Shown piece after piece: positions 63,865 through 64,000 of a stretch of 64,000 bases of DNA. Origin of the DNA: Paenibacillaceae bacterium (GTDB lineage Bacteria > Bacillota > Clostridia > Lachnospirales > Lachnospiraceae). The position numbers and the translations under genes were made by a program. Below the pieces are notes generated by a model. That model saw only the letters and a list, made by a program, of their open reading frames with translations, ran no database searches and was not told where the DNA came from. The stretch's first letter is position 1. Each line of letters begins with the position of its first letter. The DNA is taken from the NCBI GenBank assembly GCA_015057705.1, contig SVDU01000017.1:56513-120512 (forward strand), given 5' to 3'.

Positions 63865-63878
63865 CTGGATTAGCAATG

Positions 63879-63915
63879 AAAGGAAGCAAACATATCACTT
63901 TTGCTTCCTTTTAGC
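63879..63915 (+). terminator. Terminator after the DUF6143-like gene
   Basis: AAAGGAAGCAAA paired with TTTGCTTCCTTT, loop of 9, TT tail. Confidence 0.87.
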
Positions 63916-63951
63916 ATTGAAACCCATAAAAAAGTGTCTTCGACACTCTCA

Positions 63952-63994
63952 ACTCCCCTGCCCCTCACTCATGAGGGGTTTGGGGTTTTTCTTT
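63952..63994 (+). terminator. Second hairpin terminator near the window end
   Basis: Nested stem: CCCC and CCCCTC paired with GAGGGG and GGGG, then T5. It follows the previous terminator by about 40 bp. Confidence 0.75.
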
Positions 63995-64000
63995 GTTCAA

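Noticed and set aside
1..64000. CRISPR arrays, prophage, insertion sequences
   Set aside because: No regularly spaced repeats, integrase, transposase, terminase or capsid-like proteins were found; the VgrG-like gene is the only phage-like protein.

Overview
The window is about 64 kb of chromosome from a low-GC, spore-forming Gram-positive. Gene content and sequence style fit a Lachnospiraceae clostridium of the Lacrimispora/Clostridium cluster XIVa type. This placement is inferred from a pheST T-box leader, AgrBD quorum sensing, Csp-type S8 proteins, sporulation-like promoters and many AGGAGG-type ribosome binding sites. No prophage, IS element, integrase or CRISPR array was seen.

Layout. 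(a) 1-5.5 kb: pheST with a T-box leader, then a Cache-type chemoreceptor. (b) 5.8-11.7 kb: a small HTH regulator, then two minus-strand operons. One is a complete agr locus (response regulator, sensor kinase, AgrD peptide, AgrB). The other is a four-gene operon holding a VgrG/gp27-gp5-like protein. A 42-bp block with two direct half-sites 22 bp apart, followed at identical spacing by a TTGAAT box, lies upstream of both agrDB and the VgrG-like operon. This suggests quorum-controlled expression of an orphan contractile-injection-like module. (c) 11.9-18.2 kb: a heterodimeric ABC exporter divergent from a LysR gene across a palindromic double promoter, a radical SAM protein and a BrkB-family membrane protein. 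(d) 18.2-34.1 kb: largely housekeeping (cysK, M32 carboxypeptidase, exonuclease, macro-domain protein, CheW-CZB, NUDIX, PBP/RodA pair, U32 protein, zapA, ruvAB, AraC regulator). (e) 34.3-42.4 kb: cold-shock gene, hslO, methyltransferase, SEC-C protein, and a TRAP transporter with a YesMN-type two-component system. (f) 42.6-52.9 kb: two divergent S8 proteins, both with the catalytic serine replaced, sharing mirror-image sporulation-type promoters. Then come mscL with a zinc ribbon, a LysR/ketopantoate-reductase-like pair, a CDP-alcohol transferase, tdk and an L,D-transpeptidase. (g) 52.9-58 kb: a stress-like cassette of tiny genes, methyltransferase, SDR, a broken ridA, a lipoprotein and a CgeB-like glycosyltransferase. 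(h) 58.4-64 kb: a phosphofructokinase, a diguanylate cyclase, five tRNA genes (four Leu, one Asn) and two genes behind a sigma-K-like promoter.

Working together. The agr block is a closed signalling loop (AgrB processes AgrD, AgrC senses the peptide, AgrA binds the repeats), with the neighbouring VgrG-like operon as a probable target. The TRAP genes sit next to their probable two-component regulator. PBP and RodA form a SEDS/transpeptidase pair. The S8 pair, CgeB-like gene and 62.9-63.9 kb genes look like sporulation-phase functions. Start codons were moved from the longest frame wherever a clear ribosome binding site favoured an internal start. All functional calls come from reading motifs by eye; no database search was run.
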